Shown in pieces: positions 10,891 to 23,214 of a stretch of 64,000 nucleotides of DNA. The stretch's first letter is position 1. Each line of letters begins with the position of its first letter. A model generated the notes under the pieces. That model saw nothing but the letters and a program-made list of their open reading frames with translations. It did not search any database and was not told where the DNA came from. Origin of the DNA: Diprion similis. Lineage: Eukaryota; Arthropoda; Insecta; Hymenoptera; Diprionidae. Location: positions 21,350,001 to 21,414,000 of the forward strand of contig NC_060110.1 in the NCBI RefSeq assembly GCF_021155765.1, given 5' to 3'. Made by a program: the position numbers and the translations under genes.

Positions 10891-13800
10891 CTCCATGCAT
10901 TGTATCAGGCATTCCTCCACCACCTTACCGAATAAGACTGATTTTTTTTTTTTACTGAGCGTCCGCCGATGAATACTTACATAACAAGTAGAGCCGGTCT
11001 CAACCGTATTATTGTAATTTTTATACTCTCTGTTCCGAAAATTCTGGACTCGAATATCAATTCTCCAAAGCTATTCAGGCATACGCAGTTTCTTTCTATT
11101 CCCTGTTTTTTTTCTAATACGTATAACCACATCATTTGCACGTAAAATCGATCAAATTCAACCTAATTGATGTATATTTCGTGGTTAGCATTAGAGCTTC
11201 ATAAATTTCAGGAATTGTTATTCGAATCCTGAACTTCCAGTACTGCGAGTATGAAATATCACATAAATCTGGTTTCAATATTAACGCCACCCGTTGTATT
11301 TCTTAAGGGTGAGCATAAATTATCGTTCAGCTCGAATGGAACCCGCATACGGAGGTGTGCTTCCCATATTTATATTCAAAATTTTATCCATACAGTATTG
11401 TAAGAAAAAAAAGATCAGTGCACCGTCAACTTTGTTTCGAATTGTCACGCCAGAGACTTGTAATCTGTACTGCAATTCGTGATAACGTTTCGCTGTATGT
11501 GAGAATAATACAAATTAAATTTATTCACAAGTGCCTCGTTAATTGTTATTATATATTCGACATATTAACGAAGGTCGCAACCTCTAAGCCTTGATGATTC
11601 CCACTTTCTAAACTAACAGTACGAGAGGTTAATTTATTAAAGTATGCAAGCTCGTGGTAGCCACTTCAGTTGAATAAATTTCCCATCGAACTACTGCTTT
11701 CAAATCATCGAATTTTTATTTCCAAGTGAGATCAGAAACCTTTTACATATCTCAGAGTATCAACGTATATTACGTTCAATGGTACATGCTTGGCTTGAAG
11801 TAGGATGAAGCGACTATAATCTAGTTCGTAAATAAATTGACAATAATAAGAGTATTGATTCTCTTTCACTACACTTATTCATCCAGCAATCTGTTGTTCC
11901 GAAAATTCACCATTTTGACTGGAAATTCTTAACCCTGATAAAATAATAAAATACGTCAACCGTTGCTCCCAAATTGAAAAACAGACATTCCTCCCAAAGC
12001 TGCACCCCTAACTTGCATCTGCTGGCTAGTCAGCAAATACAACCACCGTGCCAAGATATATCCGGTTCTCTCAAAATGCTCAATTCATGCAATGCGACTG
12101 CTGCGTGGTTCTCATACAACGCACGAGTGGTAAGCACGTGTTTCGTACAGCCAATCTTCCACCATAAAAACCAGCGTGATGTATTTTATGGTCAATATAC
12201 CCGATCCTACCCTGCACCATCATCGTGGCGGTGCGTTCGCGGTGCACCAAGAATTTTATTTGAATTCGTGAGGGGAAACTGACACACGAAGCCCATAACT
12301 TTTGCCCCGTGCCAAGGTCTTCAATTGCATCCTACCATTCCTGGATTCGAGTCGGCATCGCGTCACGCGCTTCTGAGCTTCATATCTCCTTCGAATCCCT
12401 CCTTCCATCAGATAATTTCGGCTATTTACCATCGAGTGATGACTTTTTTCCGTTCTGGTCAGCCTAAAAACAGCAAAACTTGAGCTGTTTTCTTGCGCAA
12501 TCGGTTTTAAGATGCACTTGCAGCAACTGAAATCACATAAATCACAACTAACGTGTGCATGCATGCAAATCGGTATTGCATTTCGATTGTTTTATGTATA
12601 CAATCGAAGAGACATTACTTCTGGAAAAAATGACATCAAAAAACCAATAAAATAAAATCTGTACTTTTCCTTCGTCAGTCTGGTTTGCTTGAAAATATCA
12701 CAAAACGATTATTCGCACGTAGAGAGCGAATCGCAGCGATTCATGCGAGAGCGCCATTAATTCAGTTATGATAATAGAGGCTAGCTCCTCTGTTTTGCAT
12801 CGGTCTTCGCGGATATCCTTCGTGCGTATGCAAAATAGACGAAATACCTATCCCAGGGACCAAAACGAGACTCGCGAATGGGATAGAAGACGAGGGAACA
12901 AGATAAGAAATAGAGGTGGTAATGCAAGTCGCGTGTGTCGTCGCTGTATCCAAGAAAGTCCTATTTCTCAAGGAGGAGCAGTGGTGGACGGACAAATCTT
13001 TCCTTACTTAGATACTCTCTGTTCAGGAATTTAGCAAACGTGAGAGAGCTTTTTGCATACAATAAACCGACGCAGCGTATGACCTCCACGATATCTGGCT
13101 CTCAACGTAACGTATGTATGTACGTACCCACGTCACTCGATCTAACGTATTCTATTCCCCGCCGCACTCCACCCTCATAAGTCTTCGTCCTTTGAACCCA
13201 ATTATAGTAACTTAGTTGCGGGGCTCGTCTGGAGCTTGCGAGTGAAGAAACCCGCCGTCTGAAAGCGTCATATACGCGAGCCAACTCGCGAAAATATATA
13301 AAGCAGCTTTTCTCCAGAGTTATAAAAAAATGACAGTGTTTACTTTATAAACGCCGACAAAATGCCGGAGCTATCCTATTTTGCGAAAACTTATTCACCT
13401 TAAAAAGTTAAGGACAAATATATACAGTAGAAACCTAACACTGTACATCCTTGGCTTAGTTCAGGTTATATTACTGAAACAAAAGTAAACGCGATGGGTA
13501 TGAGCTGCTAATTTTATCATCCCTTTGTTTAATTTATATGTGATTGTTTTTTGGGTGAAAATATTCTTGTTTCTATTCTGACTAGTTTTAAATCTTTGTT
13601 ATAAAGTCTTAATTTTCACTTAACAACTAATCGTCAGTTCAATAATTATATGTACTTTTTTATGGCTACTTTTGTTGGGCCTTGATTTTCTTTTGTAACA
13701 CATAAACAGCTTCAACAACAGCTTACAAGCGATTCCAAAACAATTACGATGAGCCACATATTACGTATACACGCATATTGACAGCCACATAAAGACTGCG

Positions 13801-15442
13801 TTCGACTGACCTGTCAGACGGTGTTTCGAGTTTAAGCGACAGCTTAAGACTGCTTAAGTGCGTAACTCCAAGGGCCGAATGAAGCCGACGTTTCTTAGGT
13901 AAGTTCGCAATAAAGCTCTTTGACTATTGATAGGGCAGTCGAAGTTGAAGTGGTGAAATGCAGCTTGTAAGTTAACGCGCGAAGGGTGGGGTTACTTTCC
14001 AAAGTTATTAGTCGGATCTTTCCTCCGTCCTTCTCCCAAAGTGCGGGCAGTAATGACCGGATTAAGTTACTCCAGCCTATAAGCAATCATTTTCCATAAC
14101 TTCACAATATTTGGTAAAAAGTTTTACGAGCTGTTATCGAGGGGGGATGGAAGAACTTTACGAACTAAATCTTGCCGAATAACCGTTGGTCTGTCTAGTG
14201 CCTCCGCAGATTCTTTTCAGAGGGTACAAAAAAATCTGACGGCTTTTGTCTCGCTGGAATACGGATGTAGTTACAATTCAGGCACCGTTACTGGCGGGGG
14301 GGGAGGTTCTTTCGGACCTCGTTTGCATAATTAACTATTTTGGGGCGAGGCTGTTACGTGATGAGCCCAAAGCGACTTACGAGTCCAGCAGCTTTCATAA
14401 CTTGAGTGGCGCGTACAAACACATCAAAATCCCAGTTGAAGGTCCGAAAATTAAGTGCTGCTAACGCCTAATTATCACTAATCTAATCAAGCGTAACTCG
14501 GATAATCGCGTCCTGGTCTTTCGTTAAATGATCCAGTCCCACCCTTTTTTCAGAAGATGCTTCGTCGCTCAATCAAACCGTAAAGCTTGAAGCAAGCAGC
14601 CTGTCCATCCGTACATGGGCAAGTAATTTCCTCGCAGCGACATTCGTCGCAGCAGACATTCTGCGTAAGCGTTTAATGTAGGTGCGCTGCTTGCTACTGT
14701 GATAAATTAACTTCTTGTCACAATAGATCGTTCGACGCCGTGCTCAGGTAGACTTCGGCATTAAACACAATGCAGCGGGCCGAAGATGAAGTGGTCCCCA
14801 TACCATACCCTGCACACCTAGTATATTCCTGCGTATTATACCAATCTAACTGTCCTCCTGAATGCACGCGCCGAAATTGGCAGAGAGTTCAGAAACGTGT
14901 CGTGTGCAGACGGAAAGGAGCTACTGCGATGTAGACGGTGCAAAAGTAAGCCTTTCGCCTAGTCCACATCCATCCGTTCATACCGTTTTTACGCTTCTAT
15001 TACTTACCCCGTAACTGATAACCTGGTGTCCACTGGTGTATCTTCAAGATGGTTGTCAATATCGGGGTGAAATACACTCGGGCATAGTCGTCTCATGTTA
15101 AAAATCGTATTACACACACTGTGTTCTCCCAATGATCAGAAACGTTGAGCAGGACAAGGAAAGTCGGCTGTTCAAGAGAGAGGATCAATAGTCGCGCGAA
15201 AAGTTTCGTTCAGATTCCTGCCCCTAGAGAATTCCCTCTCTTCACAATCGCAATATTGTACTTTAATCGTTGGTCCAAACTTCCATGGTCAGTGAAGATT
15301 TGTCCAGTCTCTCAGCCATTGGACTTCCATCCCGCAGCGAACGCTTCAAACTTCGTGGGAATCATCGCTCCCAAAGAACAATTACACGTGGATTCTGAAT
15401 CCGTAACAATAAGTCACGCAAGTAATGATATCGCTGGTATAA

Positions 15443-15802
15443 TTGAGGTGGTTCATAGTAGCGCGAGGTAAGGTCGATGGCAAGAGATCAGAGCTCGGAA
15501 CAGACGTCAGCGAAGCGTATTGTCTGGTCGCTGAGCACTGCAGCCCTGCATCGTCTGTACGAAACGGGAGTGTGTCGAGCCGTGACGAAGACTTCCGTTC
15601 GCACGCCCTGGGAAGGCAGGTACCAGGACGTCACCGAGAGTCACGGTGGACGTCCCAGAGGAAGGGGAAGAAGGGGACCTGAAATTACGATTTTTTAATC
15701 ACCCCGCCCTTCGTTCTTCCGCAGATCGCCGCGTCCCTCGGGGTCTGGAGGTTAACGGGCTCCCGGCTTTTCCGGTCCAACGAGGGCGAAGAAGAAGTCT
15801 AG
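15443..15802 (+). CDS. Candidate two-exon 3-prime end of an unknown gene
   Basis: I do not recognise the product. A reading frame through about 15490-15619 ends in CAG followed by GTACCAGG, a possible donor. After a 105-nt intron with a pyrimidine-rich end (CTTCGTTCTTCCGCAG), a second exon at 15725-15802 continues in phase 0 for 25 codons and stops at TAG. The joined peptide runs from DFRSHALGRQ into IAASLGVWRLTGSRLF and ends in an acidic EGEEEV. It has no membrane segment or known motif. The start of the first exon is unclear: the frame is open back to 15443, but no ATG decides it. The local GC content is higher than in the flanks. The join could be chance. Confidence 0.25.
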
Positions 15803-17005
15803 GCAAGTGTCTCGAGGTAGCCGATAAAGTGGTACTTCGTGGCGGAAGTCAAGCGATGGCTAAATACGGCCAAGGGCCACAGGTGACGCTCAGCCAGACC
15901 GTAAAGTGCCTCAGGGCCCGCCTTTACCTGCTTTTCTGCACTCCTTACCGTCATCTGGCTTTTCGAGACACCTCATATGCTGATGTCTAAGATAATAAGG
16001 GAAGTCGATGACAATCTTGGATAGGAATAGGAATTTCAGGTGGCGTTTTTCGCGTGAAACCTTAGCTAAGGGTTCTTGGTATCCACACGTTTAATACAAT
16101 CAACCTTGTGAAGCATTTATGTGAAAAACACCGACAGTGCAACGAATTGTATTCATGATGAATTCACGATACGTGCTTTGTATTTTTCAAGGTGTTTCGG
16201 GTACTCCGCAGCTGTACTACAGTACCTACATAATTCAAGCATGCACGGGGTAAAAGCAGCCGACCAAGAGAATTCTCTTCCTCAGCTTCTTGGTATGTAT
16301 ATACTTTCGTATAACGATACGTTATATGTACCACTTCATCTCAGTAATATAGGTATACCTAGCTACATTTTTTCATTCGTTTGCTCTTCGCAGTAATATT
16401 GTTTCAACTGTTTTTTACGCTTCCCCTCTCTCTACCCGGTAATTAAAATTCTTAAAATATTTTCCCGCAGAGCGAAAGGATCTCTTATTATTTCGCCTAC
16501 ATATGTATATATGTATAATAATTCGTTTCTCAGGATTCCTTTTCTACCCTTGTATTAATTGCGTCTGTACTGAACATTCTCACTATATCCAAACCCTATT
16601 TCACGCAGTCAGAGCTTCCGAATCCAATCTACTTGAACCGTTCTTCAGATTCGTTCTACCTTAGTAGTTGGCAAACAAGATGGACGATCCAATGGATAAA
16701 ATACTGCGGGATTCGAAAAAGTGATTTTCTGAAGGGATATGGAAGAATTTATGCGATCCCACGAAACGACGACACGATCAGCAACCGTTGGGAAACCGCG
16801 GCGTGATCAGCGTGTACATGCGAATTAGTTTTCTGTCCAAGCACTAATTACCGAGTGTGATAATTGCGTTGATAATTCCGAGTACTAATACCAGATAAAC
16901 CTTGCAGAGGCATCATCGATCCGGTTCCACGCATCCACACATATTGGCCGATAGGCTGATGGGAAGAAACTAATTCGCGAAATACCCGAGGGTTTTGTGG
17001 AATAA

Positions 17006-17041
17006 ATCCATCCATCCATCCATCCATCCATCCATCCATCT
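17006..17041. repeat. (ATCC)9 microsatellite
   Basis: Nine tandem ATCC units. On the minus strand they give chance frames of repeated Met-Asp-Gly-Trp, which I do not regard as coding. Confidence 0.95.
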
Positions 17042-20000
17042 AGGTAAAAAGACAGAGGAGAAAAAAGAAATCCCTCTGCCGACCGAATGACCTCTCATTA
17101 TACAAAACGCAATAAGGCGACACGCAAGTTGTTTATCATTATTATCAATATATTGTATATAATAAATTATACAAAAAATCCTGTGGAAATTCAACCCCGG
17201 ATAAAATTCGTTCGGTACATTTTGCACTCAAGCAAAATCCATGAAAAGTAACGGTGTGCAATAACTGATGTAATAACGAGGCTCATTGCAGTTGAGTTGA
17301 GATATAATTGACATTTTTCAGCTCGCTAGTGCTGCCTCAGCGTCAGAATCAGGACTGTCAGATTACAGGATATCAACGAAAACTGACAACGGCTTACGGT
17401 GCACTTTTCAACTAAAAATTCATATCTATTAACGCAAGGATTATTATACTCGGGGTGTTCGAGGGGGAGTTATTGCGGGCCCTTTATTACAACCGGGAAT
17501 TTTCCGTTGAATCGTGACACCGGAGGGTAAATTTTCCGGGCGCGTTGACTCTGGCATGGAAAGTCCTCTTGCATGCGGTACACATTACACGTATCACACG
17601 ACAAACCGCAGTCAGCCCCGATGTTGTCAGCACTTAGTAAAATACCCGCGTGACTGCGGTTCTGATCCACACGCAGGCGAATAGTTACATAAATGAGGTA
17701 ACTTCGGTGGTTCGTTTCACCGGAATTGGCTTGCATTTTTGAATCTGCCAAAAATAATCCGCCTCTCCTGTCACTCTGATCTCACTTGATAGATTTTAAC
17801 GCGGAATTCTGCAGTTGGACGTGTCCAGTATTATATCTGGATAAACCATCTGCGTCGGTGAGATGAGAGCTTGGAAAACGGTCGGTTATATTCGTTGGAG
17901 CGGAATCTATGCGCATGAATTCCTCGCAAATTATCTTTTCGTTTGTAATTTTTTCCCCCCTTTTTTCTCTCGATATCTTGCATTTAACTCCAATTCCCAC
18001 AGATGGAATTATTATAAATTTAATTTTATACCGTACGGTATAGGTACAACTGACGCGCACTTTACGAATGCCTAACGCGAAATTTTCATCTTCCGATACT
18101 TCAGCAGCAATTGGATTACGGCCACATTGGTAAGCTCAGTTTGACCCGCAATCTCCAAACATGCTAAGCTTGCAGGTATGGCGAGATTTTTCACCCATCA
18201 TATACATAACGACATGCGATTTGTATATCATTCATTTCTGCTGCAGATGGAGTTTTTTTTTCTAATTTCTTTTTTTTATGCTATTTTTTTGTCGCTTCGT
18301 TATTGACGAATTTGCTAACTTTGTGGAGAGGGGAAAAAAAACAACAAAAAAATTTTTCGAAAGATGAATTAGATGCCACAGTGTCAAATGCTAATTACCG
18401 TAAAGTCCGTGACATTTGAGAGAGGCGAAAATCTACGCATAGTAGTAATCCAGCATGGTTGAGTTGATGAATAATTCTAGGATAAGGTTAGGCCAGAGAA
18501 TTTCTATGTATGTATTACGGATAGGTACTAGGCGATATTGATTTGGCGAGTCGCTGACGGGAGTCGAAATTTTCTTCTTGTTTGCATCCGAGTTTGACCT
18601 CAGGATGTAGAATCTCTGTTTGTCGTATTTTCAGTCCTCCTCTCCTTGAACTCTGTTTCTTGTTCCTTACTGCATGCACGTAATGTAGCCCGTATCCAGC
18701 GAGTGAAAGTAATAGAATTAAAAAAAAGCGAAGAAAGAAGAAAAAAACACAAAAACAAAAACAACGCGAACGTTCCGGATGTGCCGAAACTTGTAATTCA
18801 GTGAACCGGAACGGCGCTATGAGCACTAGTTAAATTTCGCTAAATACGTCCGGCTAGTTATCTGCATGGATGAGATATTCCTTGTTCCATACTGTTGGAA
18901 AGATTAAGCATTACAAAAGGTTATACAATCAAGGTAATTTAATTAAGTCAGTTCCATACTCGGACAGAAAATTGCTTCCGTGCTCAAAAACTCCTTTATA
19001 CTCTTGAGTAGCCTTGTTCAGCCTCAATCTCTCTGCTGCAGGATTAGTACGAGAAAGATACTCAGCGTGTAGCGCTCACCAACATTCCGAGCTTGTAGAT
19101 CCGCACCAACGCTGGAAATAATTTAATCCAACAACGCAGCTCTGCTCCAATTACGAATTCATGCAATAATCAATAATTCTAATCCGTTTGAAGAGCGACC
19201 CAGAAGTGTGACTGTGAAACGCTTCCCTGGAAATAAACTCCGATATGAACGTTCAAAGAACCATTTGGGTAATCATCAATTGCCTGGTTTGCTGGGTTCA
19301 CTTGGTTCACACTGACTCCTCAGAAAGGTGGAACTTCTTGAACAAACGTCATCAAAGATGCCATTCTGTCGTAGAGTCAAATTGACTTCTGAAGAGACGT
19401 TAACGAACCTGTATAACGAAAAACGGTGCGGGTTCCATAGAGCGTGACGTTCTCCTACCAACGGTTAACGTCCAACGGTCATCGTCGAGTGCCGGAGCAC
19501 AACGGCGAGGGGGAACTAACACGAAAAAGAACAGACGTCAGACACGTGACCAGGACCGTTTGCAGGTGCATCGAATCCCCTCACTCCGCTACCTAACACG
19601 TGGCGATTTGCGGCCCCTCGGTATCACTGTCCATGCAGGTGAATCACTGTGATCAAGAGTCCCGTTTGTTTGCACTCGAGATCGCGTCGTTGGTTTTAAC
19701 CAATTTGCTATCCCATGTCATTTGCATCAGTTATCATTCGGAGTGAACGCCGAATCGAAGCATTGATTAAATTCGTCTGATAATCAAGCCAGGAATTTGT
19801 AAAACATGCATTTAGAAATAGTTGCTGTTTCACGATACCTTATGGTGGTGTCTTGTTCCCTTGGTTTTGAAACCCTTGATAACAATCGAAGCATTCGACT
19901 CTCGATTCGTGCCATGTCGATATATTCTAATGGATGTTACGACTCCTCAAAGTTTGTCACCAAACTGTCTCTCGCACGAAAACGCTCTCGTGTTTCTTGT

Positions 20001-22755
20001 AACTGACATAAACTGTGTTTTGCGTGACTGACGTTGACAGTTTTGGGACTCGATTTTACCGTAAGAGTGTTCCAAAGAGGAGGAGGTACAGTGAGGTCAT
20101 TACTTCAGCTTCCCATAAACATTGGAAGAATTTTTCGGAGAGGGTTAAATTTGCACGAGTCATCAAGTTTGAACCCCCTTCGTTTTCCGTTCGTTCGTAT
20201 TTCCGTTTCCGACGTCTCTAGCCTTCCGGGATCTACGTAAAGTATTCTCGATAGGGTGTATAAGGATACACTTAAGGTGTTCCGAAAAGTTGTCCCTGGA
20301 AAAGTTTGGCGAGAATAACTTGCCACAAAAGGTCCGGACCTGGCTCGGATCGATTCGCCTCAAGGCGGCGTTAGTAAAAGCGATCAGCAGGTATCCGAAT
20401 TTGACGAAAAGAGCTTCAGAAAGCGTGCCTGAACGGCGGAAGAAGAGAACGGCCATATTCCTGGGTGGTTCATTTGGCAAAATACTACGAAAATATGGCT
20501 GCCCTGTACAACCGGAAGTATATACGCGGCTCGCTGAGTGCTTCCCGAGTTTACTTAGTCAAAGTACGCGTATGAATGCATTACTTGAGGTTCAACCATG
20601 ACGGAAGTCGACTTTACCATCCGAGCAGCTAGGGCTGAGAGCAGGGTGATCCTGTAGAAGGAAAGAAGAAGGCAACTTGCCCGCCACCGAGGCGCGTAAA
20701 AACGAAGCCAATTTACGAGGCCAGCCCTGCGCACCTACACCAAAGCTTAAAGCTTCCGTACTTTTCCTCATTTCTTTGAAGATGGAAAGAGAAATTCTTG
20801 AGACGCCGTTTAGTCGCTCACAATTTATGATCCTCGGGGAGTACGTTACGTGTTGTCTACATATATGCATCCCTGCCCCAATGATCTCTAAGAGATGAGT
20901 TATACTTATGACATGAGTTATAGTCACTTAGATCTATATTCGACGAAAAATGACGAGACGTCGGACGATCAACGCCGAAAAAAAATAGATCGAACAACCA
21001 GACCACCGATGGAACATGACAAAAAAAAACGACTTTGGTTTATTCAATCTCGGAAATGTGCGAAGATTTGGAAAGGCGTTAGAAAAAATTGTTAAATATT
21101 TGTGCATCTTTGTATGAAAATTAGTTTATCCGTAGTACGTATATAAATTAGAAGAACCATATAGAGCTTCAGACGTACCTACGACAACGACGGATTTCGT
21201 TCGAGTTAGGAAGATTTTTACGTGCTGACAAGCGTGATAAAAACACGGTGTTACCCTTGACTAACTTCTTTCGAAGGAGAAAAGGAGAAAAAGTTTCGCG
21301 AAGGTTGTAACGAGTTACGGGGCAACGCGTGGTTAGAGGAAAGAAATAGGGAATATTTTTTCCCCCACAACTACTTCTTCACCAAGGGGTTCACGGACAA
21401 AGAATTCCTTTCATCAACTGTCCTCTCATTAATACTGCCGGCCGGTTTCCTCCTCTTCCATTTCCCCCTTTTCCAGGGAATAAAGTAGCCTTTGTCTGAC
21501 TATTTGCCGAGTTGTTCTTCAGACTCGCCGTTCGCGTTGAGAGAAGGAAAGGGTTCAAAGTCGTGAGTAATCTTCTTCCGAGACCTCAAATAGGTCTTTG
21601 TACCACTTTGTGCCTCTGAATAGCAACCACGTGGTTCAGTACGTACACGCCTAGTAGGTATACATACTGTATACACATCCCCAGGACTAAACACGCCTCC
21701 TCGCAGCCCCGATCTTCCTGCCACTCGTTTCTCCCTACGTCTCGCAATCCACTGCCACCAACCCCCCATACCCATTACCGCGGAGCGTGTGTGCTTTGTG
21801 CTTTGCCTAGATAGGGGGGACGCCGTGCCGGGGGAGAGAAATCGAGCCCGTCGGCTGTTGCGGGACGTGTCGGGTATCGCGGGACCGCAATTTAAGCTCC
21901 GCCAGGAAAACCGTCTTCCCGTCAGTCGACCTCATCTGATAAGCAAAAAATATAACCAACTCAAGGATTCCCGTTTTCCTTACATTTCCTTCGCTTTCTC
22001 ATAGTCTCTCGCTTCGCGTATGCGTATATCTATGTAAGTATGACTAGTCGAGATAATCCGCATTGTAAAAAGTGGAACGAAGATAAACCTTATCGAATAC
22101 AATACACCGAATTGTAGGTTTTCGTTTTACAGCGAAGTTGAAGAAGATGATATACCAATCAATGATTTACATTTTTGTTTATGCACGTTTCTATTTTTTC
22201 TTGTCATTATTTTTCACACATTTTGCATTGTGTTTTTGAAAAAATGATAAAACTTGCGGAAAATTTCAGTGGTTGAATTTTAGAAATGGAATGCATCGAT
22301 TAATTAATCTGTGGTAGATGCGGTTAGTAATTCGTTACAGCTGAACATAATTGGAGAAACGTAGCTGGTGACGTCATTCGGCGATATAACGCATTGGTGT
22401 TGTATGCATACCACGTACATACATACCTATAATTCGAGCGGTAAAACTGGGGTATAGTTGAAAATAATTATAATACCAACGGATATAATTATAACGAGTG
22501 GGTATAGTAATAATAATAAAGTGAAACTGTATATCAAATGTATACAATCCGCTTTACTTCTCGATAAAAACGAATTCCGAGCGGAGGTTTAATTTGAATT
22601 AATTTACAAATGCGACGACGGGATAATAATTATAGTTATACGGTGCGGTGAATACTTGTTTTTACTTATCGTACGTATTACCATCGTGATTTTATTTTAT
22701 AATTAAAATTGAAACACGAGAATTATAACGACTCTCGGGATTCTGTCGTTGCAGG

Positions 22756-23210
22756 TGTAGCGACCAGGTAAGCTACGAAGCAAGCTCTCACATTTGCGCG
22801 CCAGATTTTTTATGGTTCGAAAAACCCTTCAGATTTTTCCCTCGACCCGGCCATAAAACATCTGGTCGCCAAATGCAAATTGCAAACGCATGGCTAGGCG
22901 AACCTAACGGTCAACCTAGTCTTGGTTTTTTCCGCAATTAACATTCCCCTTGCCAAGGGGAGTTTTAGTTTAAGTTAGTCAATAAGAACTCATAATTGTA
23001 AAAAGAACTCTCCACCCACTGCAACGAGCGTGGAAGCGACAAACTTAGAGAGTAGTCTTCCGACGACGCTCGAGTTCCGACAAAGCTCGAGAGCGAACGA
23101 CGCCCGAGTTGCGATTCGTAACCTGTATTAATAAACAATCACCAACAACCAGTAGCCTATTCAACGATCCAACCAATCCTCCTCACAAGTGACCACCAAA
23201 GATACCCACA
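22756..23210 (+). mobile_element. Solo LTR, 455 bp, with 4-bp target-site duplication
   Basis: The block begins TGTAGCGACC and ends ATACCCACA, giving the TG...CA ends (TGT/ACA) of a retroviral-type LTR. It is flanked on both sides by CAGG (22752-22755 and 23211-23214), a perfect 4-bp target duplication of the length common for Ty3/gypsy elements. An AATAAA at about 23133 lies near the 3-prime end, as expected for the polyadenylation signal, and sets the orientation. No gag, pol or second LTR is present in the window, so this is a solo LTR left by recombination. The family name cannot be given without a repeat library. Confidence 0.75.
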
Positions 23211-23214
23211 CAGG

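Larger units (their letters stand above)
10900..22751. other. Long intergenic stretch, no convincing gene except a weak candidate at 15.4-15.8 kb
   Basis: Nearly 12 kb between the FAR gene and a solo LTR. Open frames of 60-115 codons occur on both strands (for example 11974-12282, 12256-12564, 15145-15471, 20290-20601, 20592-20927), but they overlap each other on opposite strands and lack motifs. The 15.4-15.8 kb region is listed separately. A tetranucleotide repeat lies at 17006-17041. Confidence 0.45.

Noticed and set aside
16848..17227. Met-Asp-Gly-Trp repeat peptides, minus strand
   Set aside because: Pure translation of the ATCC microsatellite.
20290..20601. 103-codon plus-strand frame with even composition
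   Set aside because: Starts at TTG, overlaps an equally long antisense frame, and shows no splice sites or motif.
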